64,000 nt of DNA. Source: Methylobacterium sp. C25. Its GTDB lineage: Bacteria > Pseudomonadota > Alphaproteobacteria > Rhizobiales > Beijerinckiaceae. The translations under genes and the position numbers were made by a program. The notes beneath the pieces are model-generated. The model was not told the origin of the DNA and made no database searches. It saw only the letters and a program-made list of their open reading frames with translations. Positions 23,343 through 35,333 of this stretch are shown in pieces (within the stretch, counting starts at the first letter, position 1; each line of letters opens with the position of its first letter). The stretch spans positions 1 through 64,000 of the forward strand of contig NZ_JAAUVI010000007.1 of assembly GCF_021352225.1 (NCBI RefSeq). Direction: 5' to 3'.

Positions 23343-24637
23343 GACTGGCGGTCGGTCTGCTCCGCCTCGGCGTCGAGCTCGGTGAGGATCTCGGGCAGGC
23401 GAACACTGGCGGCGGCCTGCGCGGCGAGGCCTTCACCTCGGCCGACGAAGCCGAGCGTTTCGGTGGTCGTCGCCTTGATCGAGACGCAGGCGACCGGGAT
23501 GGCCGCGATCTCGGCGATCCGGGCGCGGATCGCGTCGCGGTGCTTGCCGATGCGCGGCGCCTCGGCGAGCACGGTGATGTCGAGATGGTCGATCTTGCCG
23601 CCCCTGGCCCGGACCAGTTCGACGGCATGCGCCAGGAACTGGTCGGAAGCCGCCCCGCGCCACTGCTCGTCGGAGGGCGGGAAATGCGTGCCGATATCGC
23701 CATCGGCGATAGTGCCGAGCAGTGCGTCGGTGAGAGCGTGCAGCACGACGTCGCCGTCCGAATGCGCGATCACACCGCGGTCGGCCGGGATTTTCACGCC
23801 GCCGAGCCAGACGTGGTCGCCCGGTCCGAACTTGTGGACGTCGAAGCCGGTGGCGAGGCGCGAGACGAGCGAGGTCATGGGGGAGACCGATACAGCGCCG
23901 GCGCCCCGCGAGAAAGAGCGATCGGCGTCGATCAGGTCACTCGGCTGCGTGATCTTCCTGTTCGCGGCATCGCCCTCGAACACGACCACGGACAGGCCGG
24001 CCCATTCGGCCAGCGCGCCATCGTCGGTGAAGCCGTCTTGGCCCTGATCGGCAGCTCGGCGATGCGCGGCAAGGAGCGCCGAATAGCCGAAAGCCTGCGG
24101 GGTCTGCACCGCACGCAGCGCCTCGCGAGCCGGGGTCTCGTGAACGCGGCCGATCCCCGGTGCGATCGGCTCGACCAGCTTGATCGTGTCGGTGACGGCC
24201 ACGCCCGGCACCGCAGCACCATGCTCGCGGCCAGCCTGGATGGCGCGGTCGACCAGGTCCGTCGCCACATAGGGGCGGGCAGCGTCGTGGACCAGGACCA
24301 GGCCCGGTGTCCCGCCGCTGGCGCTCAGCGCCTCCAGCCCGGCGCGGACGGATTGCTGGCGCGTGGCGCCCCCCTGCACGGGTTCGGAAAGCTTTTTGCC
24401 GAGATCGGATGAGAGATCGGCGAGGCATTCGCGGTAGAACGCGGCGGCATCGGGCGCGATCACGGGTTGGATGCGGTCGATGCCCGGATGGCCAGCGAGC
24501 GCCGCCAGGGTTCGCGTCAGGACGGCTTGGCCTCCAACCCTGCGATACTGTTTTGGCAGATCGCCGCCGATGCGCAGGCCCTTGCCGGCTGCGACGACCA
24601 CCGCGGCGGTCATGGGCCTCGCGGCGGGGTCGGACAT
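23339..24637 (-). CDS. ispDF: Bifunctional IspDF (MEP isoprenoid pathway)
   Basis: A 432-residue fusion. The IspD half (about 1-230) makes CDP-methylerythritol, with [25 protein letters not shown] and [20 protein letters not shown]. The IspF half (about 270-425) makes the cyclodiphosphate, with [36 protein letters not shown] and [19 protein letters not shown]. Zinc ligands Asp and His are in the GFDVH motif and a further His in HALTDA. The fusion is typical of alphaproteobacteria. The downstream pncC overlaps by 4 bp. It is divergent from dusB with about 110 bp between them. Confidence 0.97.
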   Translation of the reverse strand: MSDPAARPMTAAVVVAAGKGLRIGGDLPKQYRRVGGQAVLTRTLAALAGHPGIDRIQPVIAPDAAAFYRECLADLSSDLGKKLSEPVQGGATRQQSVRAGLEALSASGGTPGLVLVHDAARPYVATDLVDRAIQAGREHGAAVPGVAVTDTIKLVEPIAPGIGRVHETPAREALRAVQTPQAFGYSALLAAHRRAADQGQDGFTDDGALAEWAGLSVVVFEGDAANRKITQPSDLIDADRSFSRGAGAVSVSPMTSLVSRLATGFDVHKFGPGDHVWLGGVKIPADRGVIAHSDGDVVLHALTDALLGTIADGDIGTHFPPSDEQWRGAASDQFLAHAVELVRARGGKIDHLDITVLAEAPRIGKHRDAIRARIAEIAAIPVACVSIKATTTETLGFVGRGEGLAAQAAASVRLPEILTELDAEAEQTDRQS

Positions 24638-24748
24638 GGGGCCTCTGCAAAGGGGTGGAAGTCGGGTGGCTCATAAGCGCTGCCCAAGACGAAGGCAAAC
24701 CGAAGAACCCGCTTGCCTTCGCCGGCTTTTGTCTATTTATTGTGCAGA

Positions 24749-25780
24749 ATGTTGGCTGATCATTATTTAAGCGTTCTGAGGGGCGATGGCGACCCGGCCG
24801 AGGGCGTGCCGGTGCTGCTGGCGCCGCTGTCCGGTGTCACGGACCTGTACATGCGCCGGATCGCGCGGCGTCACGGTGCCACCGCTGTGGTCTCAGAGAT
24901 GGTCGCCGCCGCTGAGCTCGCACGCGGCGATGCCGAGTCGCAGCTTCGCTCGGAGGGGGCCGGCGTCTCGCCGCATGTCGTCCAGCTCGCCGGTTGCGCG
25001 CAGGAGCCGATGGCGCGAGCCGCCCGCATCGCCGTGGAGGCCGGCGCCGACGTGATCGACGTGAACATGGGCTGTCCCGCCAAGACGGTCACAGGCGGCG
25101 CGGCGGGCTCTGCCCTGATGCGCGATCTCGACAACGCGGAGCGACTTCTCGGCGCGGTGCGCGATGCCGTCGACGTTCCGGTTACGGTCAAGATGCGGCT
25201 CGGCTGGGACGAGGCGAGCCTGAACGCCGCCGATCTGGCCCAGCGTGCCGAGCGGCTCGGCCTCAACGCGGTCACGGTTCACGGCCGTACCCGACAGCAA
25301 TTCTACAAGGGCAGCGCCGATTGGTCGGCAATCCGCGCCGTCGCCCAGGCGGTGAAGATCCCCGTCTTTGCCAATGGCGACATCACGAGCATCGATGGGG
25401 CCCGTGCCTGTCTCGCGGCGTCGGGCGCGGCCGGTGTGATGATCGGTCGGGCGGCACAGGGGCGGCCCTGGCTCGTTGGTGCGATCGCCGCCGCTCTTGC
25501 CGGTCAGGCGCGGCCCGAGCCGTCGCGTGCGGAGCGCGCGAGCATTGCCTGCGAGCATTACGAGGGCCTGATCGCGCTCTATGGGGCCGCGATGGGGGTG
25601 CGACATGCGCGCAAGCATCTGGCTTCCTACGTCGATCACGCCGGACCGGGCGCGCTTGCCGCGCCCGAGCGCGCGCGTCTGCTCACGACGACCGAGCCAG
25701 CGGTAGCGCTCGAACTCCTGCGCCGGGCCTTCCTCGATCCGGACGGCTCGGCCCTCGAATCCCTTGGCGAGGCGGCATAG
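24749..25780 (+). CDS. dusB: tRNA-dihydrouridine synthase B (NifR3)
   Basis: A 343-residue FMN enzyme that reduces uridines in the tRNA D-loop. Motifs include [15 protein letters not shown], the catalytic cysteine in [45 protein letters not shown] and VFANGDITS...[14 protein letters not shown]. It is the first gene of the classical nifR3-ntrB-ntrC arrangement; ntrB starts 5 bp after its stop. The start at ATG 24749 is a choice; CTTGCC and CTATTT-like promoter elements lie just upstream but are poorly spaced. Confidence 0.95.
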   Translation: MLADHYLSVLRGDGDPAEGVPVLLAPLSGVTDLYMRRIARRHGATAVVSEMVAAAELARGDAESQLRSEGAGVSPHVVQLAGCAQEPMARAARIAVEAGADVIDVNMGCPAKTVTGGAAGSALMRDLDNAERLLGAVRDAVDVPVTVKMRLGWDEASLNAADLAQRAERLGLNAVTVHGRTRQQFYKGSADWSAIRAVAQAVKIPVFANGDITSIDGARACLAASGAAGVMIGRAAQGRPWLVGAIAAALAGQARPEPSRAERASIACEHYEGLIALYGAAMGVRHARKHLASYVDHAGPGALAAPERARLLTTTEPAVALELLRRAFLDPDGSALESLGEAA

Positions 25781-25785
25781 ACGCG

Positions 25786-26919
25786 ATGTCAGGCGAGAGC
25801 GGCGTCTTCCCCATCGGCGGCCTCAGTTCGGAGGCGATCATCAATGCACTGCCGCTGCCGGTTCTGACCGTCGGCGCCGACGAGCGAATTCTTCACGCCA
25901 ACCACGCGGCGGAGACCTTCTTTGACGCTTCGCTGCGCCTGATGAAGCGCGGCCGGCTCGGCGACATCTTCCCCTTCGCCTCGCCGATCATCGCCCTCGT
26001 CGCAGAGGTGCGGAACCGCCGCTCCAGCGTCAGCGAGTACAGGGTCGAGCTGATCCAGCCACGCACAGGTCTGGAGCGCAGCGTCGACGTCTTCGCCACG
26101 CATCTCGGCGACGACGGCGACAACGTCGTGCTGATGCTTCAGGAGCGCACCATCGCCGACAAGATGAACCGGCAGCTCACCCATCGCGGCGCCGCCCGAT
26201 CCATGGTGGCGCTTGGCGCCATGCTCGCACACGAGATCAAGAACCCGCTCGCCGGCATTCGCGGCGCTGCCCAATTGCTCGAACAGTCGGGCGTCGAGGA
26301 AGACCGAGTTCTCACGCAGCTGATCTGCGACGAGTCGGACCGGATCGTGCGCATCGTCGAGCGCATGGAGCTGTTCGGCGACGAGCGCCCCGTCGAACGC
26401 GGACCGGTGAACGTGCACGGCGTGCTCGATCAGGTGAAGCGTTCTGCCCAATCAGGCTTCGGGCGGCACATCCGTTTTCTGGAGAACTACGACCCGTCGC
26501 TGCCGCCGGTGCTCGGCAACCGCGACCAGCTCGTCCAGGTGATCCTCAATCTCGTGAAGAACGCCGCCGAGGCGATCGGCGCGGACACCGTCGAGGGTGA
26601 GATTACCCTGTCGACTGCCTACCGCACGGGTCTGCGCCTGCAGGTGCCGGGATCGCGCGAGCGCGTCAGCCTGCCGATCGAGGTCGCTGTCCGTGACAAC
26701 GGACCCGGCATCTCGGCCGAACTGCTCCCGGACCTTTTCGATCCCTTCGTGACCACGAAGGCGCAGGGATCAGGCCTGGGTCTTGCATTGGTCGCCAAGA
26801 TCGTCGGCGACCATGGGGGCATCGTCGAATGCGATCCCATTCCCCGTCGCACTGCCTTCCGCATCCTGCTGCCGATGTCCAGCGCCCGAGACGGGCGTGC
26901 ATCGACGGCGGAGCCGTGA
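25786..26919 (+). CDS. ntrB: Nitrogen regulation sensor histidine kinase NtrB
   Basis: A 377-residue cytosolic kinase/phosphatase that controls NtrC according to nitrogen status through PII. A PAS-like sensor covers about residues 15-125 ([25 protein letters not shown]). The dimerisation/phosphotransfer helix carries H149 in [20 protein letters not shown]. The ATPase has the N box [10 protein letters not shown], the G1 box DNGPGIS and the G2 box GSGLGLALV. There are no membrane segments. It is tightly linked to dusB upstream and ntrC downstream (23-bp gap). Confidence 0.96.
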   Translation: MSGESGVFPIGGLSSEAIINALPLPVLTVGADERILHANHAAETFFDASLRLMKRGRLGDIFPFASPIIALVAEVRNRRSSVSEYRVELIQPRTGLERSVDVFATHLGDDGDNVVLMLQERTIADKMNRQLTHRGAARSMVALGAMLAHEIKNPLAGIRGAAQLLEQSGVEEDRVLTQLICDESDRIVRIVERMELFGDERPVERGPVNVHGVLDQVKRSAQSGFGRHIRFLENYDPSLPPVLGNRDQLVQVILNLVKNAAEAIGADTVEGEITLSTAYRTGLRLQVPGSRERVSLPIEVAVRDNGPGISAELLPDLFDPFVTTKAQGSGLGLALVAKIVGDHGGIVECDPIPRRTAFRILLPMSSARDGRASTAEP

Positions 26920-26942
26920 GTTCGGAGCCCGAGTAAAGCGAA

Positions 26943-28400
<1,458 letters not shown>

Positions 28401-28502
28401 CCTGGCGTCACAGGAGAAGTACGGATGGGCGTCTCGTGATTGGGGCGGCCGATTGCCCGATTCGTATTAATTTCGCCACACTGTGATGGTCCTGCATCAG
28501 CC

Positions 28503-30851
28503 ATGCCGCTGATGCGTTGGTTCAGGAAAGGGTCCGCCCCCGAGGCGGAGGCCGCAAGGCCCGGACGGACCCCACGGGGACCGGGCTGGATCGGCGCGGC
28601 CGTCGTCGCCACCGCGCTGATTTCGGCGAGCGTCACCTTCCTGATGCTGGCCGGTCTGATCAAGGTCACGCCGACACCGGCCACGGGCGTGACCCTGCTC
28701 GCGATCAACGTTGCGCTCGTGCTCGGGCTCGTGGTGGTGATCGTCTGGGAGGCGCGGGTCTTTCTGCATGCCCGCAAGGCGCATGCGGCAGTGGCGCGCC
28801 TGCACTCGCGCATCGTCGGCCTGTTCAGCCTGATCGCAATTCTTCCGACCATCCTGCTCGCCATCGTCGCCTCGGTGACGATCGATCGCGGCCTCTCCCT
28901 CGGCTTCACCGACCGTGTGCGCGACGTGGTGCTCAAATCCGTCGAGGTGGCCGACGCCTACCAAGAAAACCAATGCCAGTCCCTGGCCCGAGAGATCCGC
29001 ATTCTCAGCGACGACCTGACCAGGGCCCGGCCGCAATTCGACGTGAACCGCGACTGGTTCGAAGGCTTCATGACGACGCGCGCACAGGCCCTCGGCCTGC
29101 CGATCGCCAAGATCATGCGCGGCCCGAACGAGGTCGTCGCGCGCGCCCAGATCGACATCCTCAAGCAGACACGCCTGCCTTCGGCGGCGGCTTTCGAGGA
29201 TGCAGCGAAATCGAGCGAGCCGATCTGTCTGCTGCCGAACGAGGGACGCGTCTTCGCAGCCCTGCAGCGCATGCCGGCCTATGACAATGCGGTGCTGCTG
29301 ATCCAGCGCGAGGTCAGCCAGCTTGCCATCGACTTTCCCGGCGTATCGCGCGCAGCGGCGGCAGAGTACCTGACCTACGATTCGTTGAAGCGCTCGATCC
29401 AGATCGCTTTCGCCTCGGTCTTCCTGCTGATCGCCCTGATCACGCTGCTCTCGGCGGTCTGGTTCGGCTTGAACTTCGCCAATCGTTTCGTCGAGCCGAT
29501 CCGCCGCCTGATCAACGCGGCCGATCAGGTCGCCTCGGGCAACTACTACGCGCAGGTTCCGGCCCGGAGGGACGAGGGCGACCTCGGCCATCTCGGCGAG
29601 AGCTTCAACAAGATGACGCAGGAGCTGCGCCGCCAGCACGACGGGCTGACGGCTGCGAGCGAGCTGATCGACCGACGCCGCCGCTTCACCGAGGCCGTGC
29701 TGTCGGGCGTGTCGCCGGGCGTGATCGGCGTTGATGCCGGCGGCGTCATTACCATCGCCAACCCGTCCGTGGAGCGCACCCTCGGGCTATCTTCCGGCGA
29801 GCTCGTCGGCGTTCCGCTCGCGCAGGCTGTGCCCGAACTCGCCTCGCTCCTGCCGGAAGAGGGCGGCCGCGAGGGCCGCCAGCGCGCCTTGCAGCAGCAG
29901 ATCCAGCTCCAGCGCAACGGACGCGAGCGCACCATCGCGGTCCGTGTCACGAGCGAGCAGGCCCAAGGCGGTTCGCGCGGCTACGTGGTCACGCTCGATG
30001 ACATCACCGATCTCGTCACGGCCCAGCGTACCTCGGCCTGGGCCGACGTCGCGCGCCGCATCGCGCACGAGATCAAGAATCCGCTGACGCCGATCCAGCT
30101 TTCGGCAGAGCGCATCCGTCGCAAATACGGAAAGGTGATCGTCGAGGACAAGGAGATCTTCGATCAGTGCACGGCAACGATCGTGCGCCAGGTCGACGAG
30201 ATCAAGCGCATGGTCGACGAGTTCTCGTCCTTCGCACGAATGCCGAAGCCGACGATCGCGCGGCAGGACCTGACCGAGATCGCGAAGCAGAACCTCTTCA
30301 TGATGCGCGTGGCGCATCCGGACTTCGACTTCCCCTTCTCCGTGACGGGCGCTGGCGAGGATGAGCGGATCGAGGCGGCCTTCGATATCCGGCTGCTGAG
30401 CCAGGCCCTCACCAACATCCTCAAGAATGCCGTCGAGGCGGTTCAGGCCGTGCCGGAGGAGATCCTGCTCGCGGATGGCGGCCAGGGCCGCGTGTCCCTG
30501 CGGCTCCTAGTCGAGCAGGACTTCGCGGTGATGGAAGTCACCGACAACGGAAAAGGCTTTCCCGCAGAGGGACGCCAGCGCCTGCTCGAGCCCTATATGA
30601 CCACCCGCGAGGGGGGGACCGGCCTCGGCCTGGCGATCGTCAGCAAGGTCCTCGAGGAACACGGTGGCGGGATCGAGTTGAACGACAATCCCGACGGACG
30701 GGGTGGTCAAGTCCGCATGAGAGTGCCGCGCGATCTGTCGCGTGAAGCCGGCACCGGTGCAGCAGCCGCCCCCATCCCCACTCCTCACACGAACACTGGC
30801 AGGGAGGGCGCCGGCACGAGCGCTCCCCGCGTCGCGGAGATGCAGTCATGA
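28503..30851 (+). CDS. ntrY: Membrane sensor histidine kinase NtrY
   Basis: About 782 residues. Three or four N-terminal membrane helices (roughly residues 25-120), a periplasmic segment, another helix near 300, HAMP (FVEPIRRLINAADQVASGNY), PAS (ANPSVERTLGLSSGELVGVPL), the phosphotransfer helix [20 protein letters not shown] and the ATPase (NILKNAVEAV, DNGKGF, GTGLGLAIV). With NtrX it responds to nitrogen and redox conditions in alphaproteobacteria. ATG 28503 has only a poor ribosome binding site; the frame is open to 28440. The stop overlaps the ntrX start by 4 bp. Confidence 0.94.
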   Translation: MPLMRWFRKGSAPEAEAARPGRTPRGPGWIGAAVVATALISASVTFLMLAGLIKVTPTPATGVTLLAINVALVLGLVVVIVWEARVFLHARKAHAAVARLHSRIVGLFSLIAILPTILLAIVASVTIDRGLSLGFTDRVRDVVLKSVEVADAYQENQCQSLAREIRILSDDLTRARPQFDVNRDWFEGFMTTRAQALGLPIAKIMRGPNEVVARAQIDILKQTRLPSAAAFEDAAKSSEPICLLPNEGRVFAALQRMPAYDNAVLLIQREVSQLAIDFPGVSRAAAAEYLTYDSLKRSIQIAFASVFLLIALITLLSAVWFGLNFANRFVEPIRRLINAADQVASGNYYAQVPARRDEGDLGHLGESFNKMTQELRRQHDGLTAASELIDRRRRFTEAVLSGVSPGVIGVDAGGVITIANPSVERTLGLSSGELVGVPLAQAVPELASLLPEEGGREGRQRALQQQIQLQRNGRERTIAVRVTSEQAQGGSRGYVVTLDDITDLVTAQRTSAWADVARRIAHEIKNPLTPIQLSAERIRRKYGKVIVEDKEIFDQCTATIVRQVDEIKRMVDEFSSFARMPKPTIARQDLTEIAKQNLFMMRVAHPDFDFPFSVTGAGEDERIEAAFDIRLLSQALTNILKNAVEAVQAVPEEILLADGGQGRVSLRLLVEQDFAVMEVTDNGKGFPAEGRQRLLEPYMTTREGGTGLGLAIVSKVLEEHGGGIELNDNPDGRGGQVRMRVPRDLSREAGTGAAAAPIPTPHTNTGREGAGTSAPRVAEMQS

Positions 30852-32218
30852 GCGCCGATATCCTGATCGTCGACGACGAGGCCGACATTCGCGACCTCGT
30901 TTCGGGAATCCTCGACGACGAGGGGCACCGGACCCGCACGGCGTCCGGCTCGGACGAGGCGCTGGCCTCGATCGAGAGCCGGCGTCCGCACCTCGTCTTC
31001 CTCGACATCTGGCTGCAGGGCTCGCGCCTCGACGGCCTGCAGGTGCTCGACCTGATCAAGGCCGGCCATCCCGACCTGCCGGTGGTGATGATCTCGGGCC
31101 ACGGCAACATCGAGACGGCGGTCGCCGCGATCAAATCCGGCGCCTACGACTTCATCGAGAAGCCGTTCAAGGCCGACCGCCTGATCCTCGTTGCCGAGCG
31201 CGCCCTGGAGACCTCGCGGTTGCGTCGCGAGGTGCGAGACCTCAAGACCCGCGGCGGCCAGACCAGCCGCATCGTCGGCGCTTCGGTTGCCGTCAACCAG
31301 CTGCGCCAGACCGTCGAGCGCGTCGCGCCGACGAACGCCCGCGTGATGATCTCGGGCGCGCCCGGCTCCGGCAAGGAGCTCGCCGCACGCACGCTGCACG
31401 CCTCTTCGGCGCGGGCCAGCGGCCCCTTCGTGGTCATCAACGCCGCGACCATTACCCCGGACACCATGGAGGCCGAGCTCTTTGGCGTGGAGGCGGGCGA
31501 GGGCCGGACCCGTCGCGTCGGCGCGCTCGAAGAGGCGCATGGCGGGTCGCTCTACATCGACGAAGTCGCCGACATGCCGAAGGAGACGCAGAGCCGCATC
31601 CTGCGCGTCCTCGTCGACCAGAACTTCCAGCGGGTCGGCGGCACCACGCGCGTCCATGTCGACGTGCGCATCATCTCGTCCTCGTCTCGCGACCTGGCGG
31701 AAGAGATCGCCGGCGGCCGCTTCCGGGAGGACCTGTTCCACCGGCTCTCGGTGGTGCCGATCCGGGTGCCGTCGCTCGCCGAGCGCCGCGAGGACGTGCC
31801 CGAGTTGATCGCCTTCTTCATGGACCAGATCTCGGCGGCCACCGGCCTGCCGCGTCGTCGCATTGCCGAGGACGCCATGGCGGTTCTGCAGTCGCATGAC
31901 TGGCCCGGCAACGTCCGCCAGCTGCGCAACAACGTCGAGCGGCTGATGATCCTGACCCAGACCGATCCGGAGCAGGAGGTTACCTCGGAGATGCTGCCGA
32001 CCGAGGTCGGTGCGCTGGTTCCGACCACGCCGACGGGGGCCGGTGGTGAGAAACTGATGAGCCTCGCCCTGCGTGAGGCCCGCGAGATCTTCGAGCGCGA
32101 GTATCTCATCGCGCAGATCGCGCGGTTCTCCGGAAACATCTCACGGACCGCTGAATTCATCGGGATGGAGCGCTCCGCGCTTCACCGGAAGCTGAAATCG
32201 CTCGGAATTGGTCCGTAA
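30848..32218 (+). CDS. ntrX: Response regulator NtrX
   Basis: A 456-residue NtrC-like regulator, partner of NtrY. The receiver has D10-E11 and phosphorylation site D53 (VFLDIWLQG). The AAA+ domain has the altered Walker A GAPGSGKE at 170-177. The C-terminal helix-turn-helix is ISRTAEFIGMERSALHRKLKSLG. The sigma-54-binding GAFTGA loop is missing: the corresponding stretch at 211-226 reads LFGVEAGEGRTRRVGA. Alphaproteobacterial NtrX proteins are known to lack it, so this one probably works with sigma-70 promoters. ATGA overlap with ntrY. Confidence 0.95.
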   Translation: MSADILIVDDEADIRDLVSGILDDEGHRTRTASGSDEALASIESRRPHLVFLDIWLQGSRLDGLQVLDLIKAGHPDLPVVMISGHGNIETAVAAIKSGAYDFIEKPFKADRLILVAERALETSRLRREVRDLKTRGGQTSRIVGASVAVNQLRQTVERVAPTNARVMISGAPGSGKELAARTLHASSARASGPFVVINAATITPDTMEAELFGVEAGEGRTRRVGALEEAHGGSLYIDEVADMPKETQSRILRVLVDQNFQRVGGTTRVHVDVRIISSSSRDLAEEIAGGRFREDLFHRLSVVPIRVPSLAERREDVPELIAFFMDQISAATGLPRRRIAEDAMAVLQSHDWPGNVRQLRNNVERLMILTQTDPEQEVTSEMLPTEVGALVPTTPTGAGGEKLMSLALREAREIFEREYLIAQIARFSGNISRTAEFIGMERSALHRKLKSLGIGP

Positions 32219-32431
32219 GCGGCCGGGGCCTGGATAGCCCCACGACGCTGTGGACCGGTCCAGGAAAAGACCTTGGGTGACGCAAACCTCTTGCGTCCGG
32301 GAAGGCTTCGCCGTGTAATGCCAAACGTCCGGGGTCGGATCCGGATGACGGGCTCGAATGTTTCGACTCGCGAAGCCAATCAAAAGAATCCGTTCTGAGT
32401 GACGGACATAAGCTCAACAAGGATAAGAAAA

Positions 32432-32686
32432 ATGGCGGGCGAGCGCGCACAAAATCTTCAGGACACGTTCCTCAATCATGTCCGCAAGAACAAGATCCCG
32501 CTCACGATCTTTCTCGTCAATGGAGTGAAACTCCAGGGCGTGGTGACTTGGTTCGACAACTTCTGTGTGCTTCTGCGCCGGGACGGCCATTCGCAGCTCG
32601 TCTACAAGCACGCGATCTCGACCATCATGCCGGGACATCCCGTGCAGCTGTTCGAGCCGGATGAGACGGCTCCCGAGAAGGCTTGA
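32432..32686 (+). CDS. hfq: RNA chaperone Hfq
   Basis: An 84-residue Sm-like protein that forms hexamers and mediates sRNA-mRNA pairing. Sm1 motif: [43 protein letters not shown]; Sm2: [26 protein letters not shown] precedes the ATG; the frame is open upstream to 32399. It lies between ntrX and hflX, the usual order. It is likely required by sRNAs such as that at 7284. Confidence 0.97.
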   Translation: MAGERAQNLQDTFLNHVRKNKIPLTIFLVNGVKLQGVVTWFDNFCVLLRRDGHSQLVYKHAISTIMPGHPVQLFEPDETAPEKA

Positions 32687-32745
32687 GGCTTCTCCGGCGC
32701 CATCCTCGATGGTTGCCCGGTAGGCCCCCCTTCGAAACAGTATCG

Positions 32746-32772
32746 GGCATCACGATATGTCATCGTGATGCC
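32746..32772 (+). promoter_or_regulatory. 11-bp hairpin directly before the hflX ribosome binding site
   Basis: GGCATCACGAT-ATGTC-ATCGTGATGCC is a perfect 11-bp inverted repeat. It ends immediately before AAGAGGAC, the Shine-Dalgarno of hflX, and 11 bases before the ATG. It could be an RNA hairpin affecting hflX translation, an hfq terminator without a U-tract, or a protein-binding palindrome. Confidence 0.6.
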
Positions 32773-32783
32773 AAGAGGACTTC

Positions 32784-34178
32784 ATGACTGAACCGCTGAC
32801 CCCCGGCGAAGCGCGGTTGCGGCGTCAGGCCGCGCCAGAGGGCGATATCGCCGCCGCGACCCGGACACTCGTCGTCGGCCCCTATCTCACGCGCGCCGCT
32901 GAGCGCTCTGCGCATGCCGACGAGACGCCGCGCTCGATCGAGGCACGGCTCGACGAGGCTGTCGGTCTCGCCGCTGCGATCGAGCTCGACGTCGCGCAGG
33001 CGATCAGCGTGCAGATCCAGCGCATCCGACCATCGACCTATCTCGGCAAGGGCCGGGTCGAGGAGATCGCTGGGCTGATCGCTGCCGAGGAGATCGGTCT
33101 CGTTGTGGCAGACTGCGCGCTCTCGCCGGTGCAGCAGCGCAATCTGGAAAAAGTCTGGGGCGCCAAGGTCATCGACCGCACCGGCCTGATCCTGGAGATC
33201 TTCGGCCGCCGCGCCTCGACTCGCGAGGGCACCTTGCAGGTCGAGCACGCCCATCTCGCCTACCAGAAGAGCCGTCTGGTCCGCTCCTGGACCCACTTGG
33301 AGCGCCAGCGCGGCGGCTTCGGCTTCCTCGGCGGCCCCGGCGAGACCCAGATCGAGGCCGATCGCCGCCAGATCCAGGAGCGCATGACCAAGATCGAGCG
33401 CGATCTCGATTCGGTCACGCGCACCCGCGGCCTGCACCGCAAGAGCCGCGCACGCGTGCCGTACCCGATCGTGGCGCTGGTCGGATACACGAATGCCGGT
33501 AAGTCGACGCTGTTCAACGCGCTCACCAAGGCCGAGGTGAAAGCGCAGGACATGCTCTTCGCCACCCTCGATCCAACCGCCCGCGCGACCCGGCTGCCGC
33601 ATGGCGAGACGGTGATTCTGTCCGACACGGTCGGCTTCATCTCGGACCTGCCGACCTCGCTGATCGCGGCCTTCCGCGCCACGCTGGAAGACGTGATCGA
33701 GGCCGACATCCTGCTGCACGTGCGCGATGTGTCCCATGGCGACACCGAAGCCCAGCGTAAGGATGTCGACGAGGTGCTGCGCGAACTCGGCATCGAAGCC
33801 AATGCCGACCGGGTCATCGAAGTCTGGAACAAGGCGGACCTGCTGCACGAGGGCGAGCGCACGCGGCTCGCCAATCTCGGCCGCCAGAGCGGGGGCGCTG
33901 CTCCGGTTCTGGTCTCGGCGCTGACAGGGGAGGGGCTCGAGGCACTCTCCGCCCGAATCGAAGCCCGTATTGCCAAAGCCCGCTCGACCTTCGCCGTCGA
34001 GTTGGGGCCGGAGGAGGGCGCCGCGCTGAACTGGCTCTATGAGAATGCCGAAGTGCTCGATCGCAAGTCGGAGGAGGGCGGCACGATGCATCTCGCTATC
34101 CGGATCGCACCGGAAAAAGAGCCGCGCTTCCTCAACCGTTTCGAGGGTGCCCGCCGGATTGGCGCATCGGCCAATTAG
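32784..34178 (+). CDS. hflX: Ribosome-splitting GTPase HflX
   Basis: A 464-residue GTPase that rescues stalled or stressed ribosomes by splitting 70S particles. The N-terminal HflX domain contains [14 protein letters not shown] and [35 protein letters not shown], then a coiled helix. The G domain has GYTNAGKST, the D-x-x-G motif [18 protein letters not shown] and NKAD. A ribosome binding site AAGAGGAC is clear. It follows hfq by about 97 bp with a conspicuous hairpin between them. Confidence 0.97.
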   Translation: MTEPLTPGEARLRRQAAPEGDIAAATRTLVVGPYLTRAAERSAHADETPRSIEARLDEAVGLAAAIELDVAQAISVQIQRIRPSTYLGKGRVEEIAGLIAAEEIGLVVADCALSPVQQRNLEKVWGAKVIDRTGLILEIFGRRASTREGTLQVEHAHLAYQKSRLVRSWTHLERQRGGFGFLGGPGETQIEADRRQIQERMTKIERDLDSVTRTRGLHRKSRARVPYPIVALVGYTNAGKSTLFNALTKAEVKAQDMLFATLDPTARATRLPHGETVILSDTVGFISDLPTSLIAAFRATLEDVIEADILLHVRDVSHGDTEAQRKDVDEVLRELGIEANADRVIEVWNKADLLHEGERTRLANLGRQSGGAAPVLVSALTGEGLEALSARIEARIAKARSTFAVELGPEEGAALNWLYENAEVLDRKSEEGGTMHLAIRIAPEKEPRFLNRFEGARRIGASAN

Positions 34179-34218
34179 GCAGCCGGCACGCGTCGCCACG
34201 TGCTCTTTGCATGAAGCG

Positions 34219-34250
34219 TTCGGGAGGCCGCGTTTCCGCGGCCTCCCGAA
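34219..34250. terminator. Long hairpin between convergent hflX and cytochrome genes
   Basis: TTCGGGAGGCCGCG-TTTC-CGCGGCCTCCCGAA, a perfect 14-bp stem with a 4-base loop. It lies between the convergent stop codons (34178 and 34254) and probably stops transcription from both sides, although U-tracts are poor. Confidence 0.75.
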
Positions 34251-34253
34251 AGG

Positions 34254-34643
34254 CTATTTCGGAAACTGGGCGCTTGCCGAACCCTTGGTGAGATCCTTGT
34301 CTCCGGGCTGCACGCCGTTCTTCGAAAGGACGAAGGCAACGATCGGATCGATCTGATCGTCGCCCAACGAGCCGGGCGCCGTCTGCGGCATCTTCTCTTG
34401 GACGAAGGTGCGGAGCTCGGCCACGGGCTTTCCGGCCCATTTCTTCTTGAACTCATCGCCCGTGAGAGCAGGGCCGGTGCCGCCTGCGAGGTTCGGCCGG
34501 TGACATTGGGCGCAGTGATTGTTGAACTTCGTCTTGCCGTCCTCGGCCTGCTTCTGGCTGAACGGACCGGCATCGGCAAGCGCGCCGCCTGCAAACATCA
34601 GCGTCCCGAACGCGAAACCCGCACCAATCGTCGTCACCCTCAT
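34254..34643 (-). CDS. Small periplasmic class I cytochrome c
   Basis: A 129-residue protein with a signal peptide (ending near ALA-D) and a single heme-attachment motif CAQCH near residue 43, followed by RPNLAGGTGPALTGDEF. The axial Met is probably in QEKMPQTAPGSL. It would carry single electrons in the periplasm; in methylotrophs such proteins can accept electrons from PQQ enzymes, but nothing here ties it to one. ATG 34643 has GGAGGGA upstream; the longer frame to 34778 is not supported. The 281-bp upstream region (34644-34924) is notably AT-rich and contains no gene. Confidence 0.88.
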   Translation of the reverse strand: MRVTTIGAGFAFGTLMFAGGALADAGPFSQKQAEDGKTKFNNHCAQCHRPNLAGGTGPALTGDEFKKKWAGKPVAELRTFVQEKMPQTAPGSLGDDQIDPIVAFVLSKNGVQPGDKDLTKGSASAQFPK

Positions 34644-34924
34644 CTCGGCATCCCTCCATGTGGCTTCAGGCGCCTCGAAACGATTTGCGTCGTCTCGAGG
34701 CGCGGCGTTTTGTCGTGCGGAGGGAACTGCTGAGAAGATAATAAGGATGCACAAAAATTGGAATTCTTCTGAATACAATTCCTGTCTTGTAGTGTGAACT
34801 ATTGAACATTCAGAGATTCATATTGCGACGCACACTGTAAAATTTTGAATTTACTGCATGACAATTGCCGGCCTTGTCTGGGCAGAATTTTGCAATGCAA
34901 AATCGGTGCTTTGCGCTGCGAGCG

Positions 34925-35299
34925 TTACCGGTTGCGAGCGCTTTCGCGTTGCTTCAGCATCGCCTGCATTTGTGCGATCTCGTCGACCTGAGCCTTGACG
35001 ATTTCCTCCGCGAGTCTGCGGACCTCCGGGTCTTTCGAATGCGCGAGAGCGACCTTGGCCATGGCGATGGCGCCGGCGTGGTGCGGGACCATCCCGCGCA
35101 GGAAATCGACGTCGACGTCGTTCGAATAGCTGATCGCCATATCCTGGTGCATGCGCGTATCCGCCTCTTTGAAGGCCTTGGTCGCAGCCGTGTCGGTGGC
35201 CCGTACCGCCTCTGACATCGCATGGCCGTGGTGATGCTCGCCTTCGGCCGAGGCGGCCGAGCCGAGCATGAGGATGGCGACAACGAGGATGTTTCGCAT
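34925..35299 (-). CDS. Exported DUF305 protein
   Basis: A 124-residue protein with a signal peptide (ending near ASA-E) and a His-rich start EGEHHHGHAM. The DUF305 signature is present: FKEADTRMHQDMAISYSNDVDVDFLRGMVPHHAGAIAMAKVAL, then EIVKAQVDEIAQMQAML. The family often accompanies copper and silver resistance genes, and the M-x-x-HH pattern suggests metal binding. It starts 34 bp after the RND pump gene on the same strand, so it is probably the last gene of the metal-efflux operon. Confidence 0.85.
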   Translation of the reverse strand: MRNILVVAILMLGSAASAEGEHHHGHAMSEAVRATDTAATKAFKEADTRMHQDMAISYSNDVDVDFLRGMVPHHAGAIAMAKVALAHSKDPEVRRLAEEIVKAQVDEIAQMQAMLKQRESARNR

Positions 35300-35333
35300 G
35301 GGCGGTTTTCCGGAGTGATGAGGGGAGTCGGTG

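Noticed and set aside
28497..29639. 380-aa minus-strand open frame opposite ntrY
   Set aside because: Antisense shadow; the ntrY frame has HAMP, PAS and kinase motifs.
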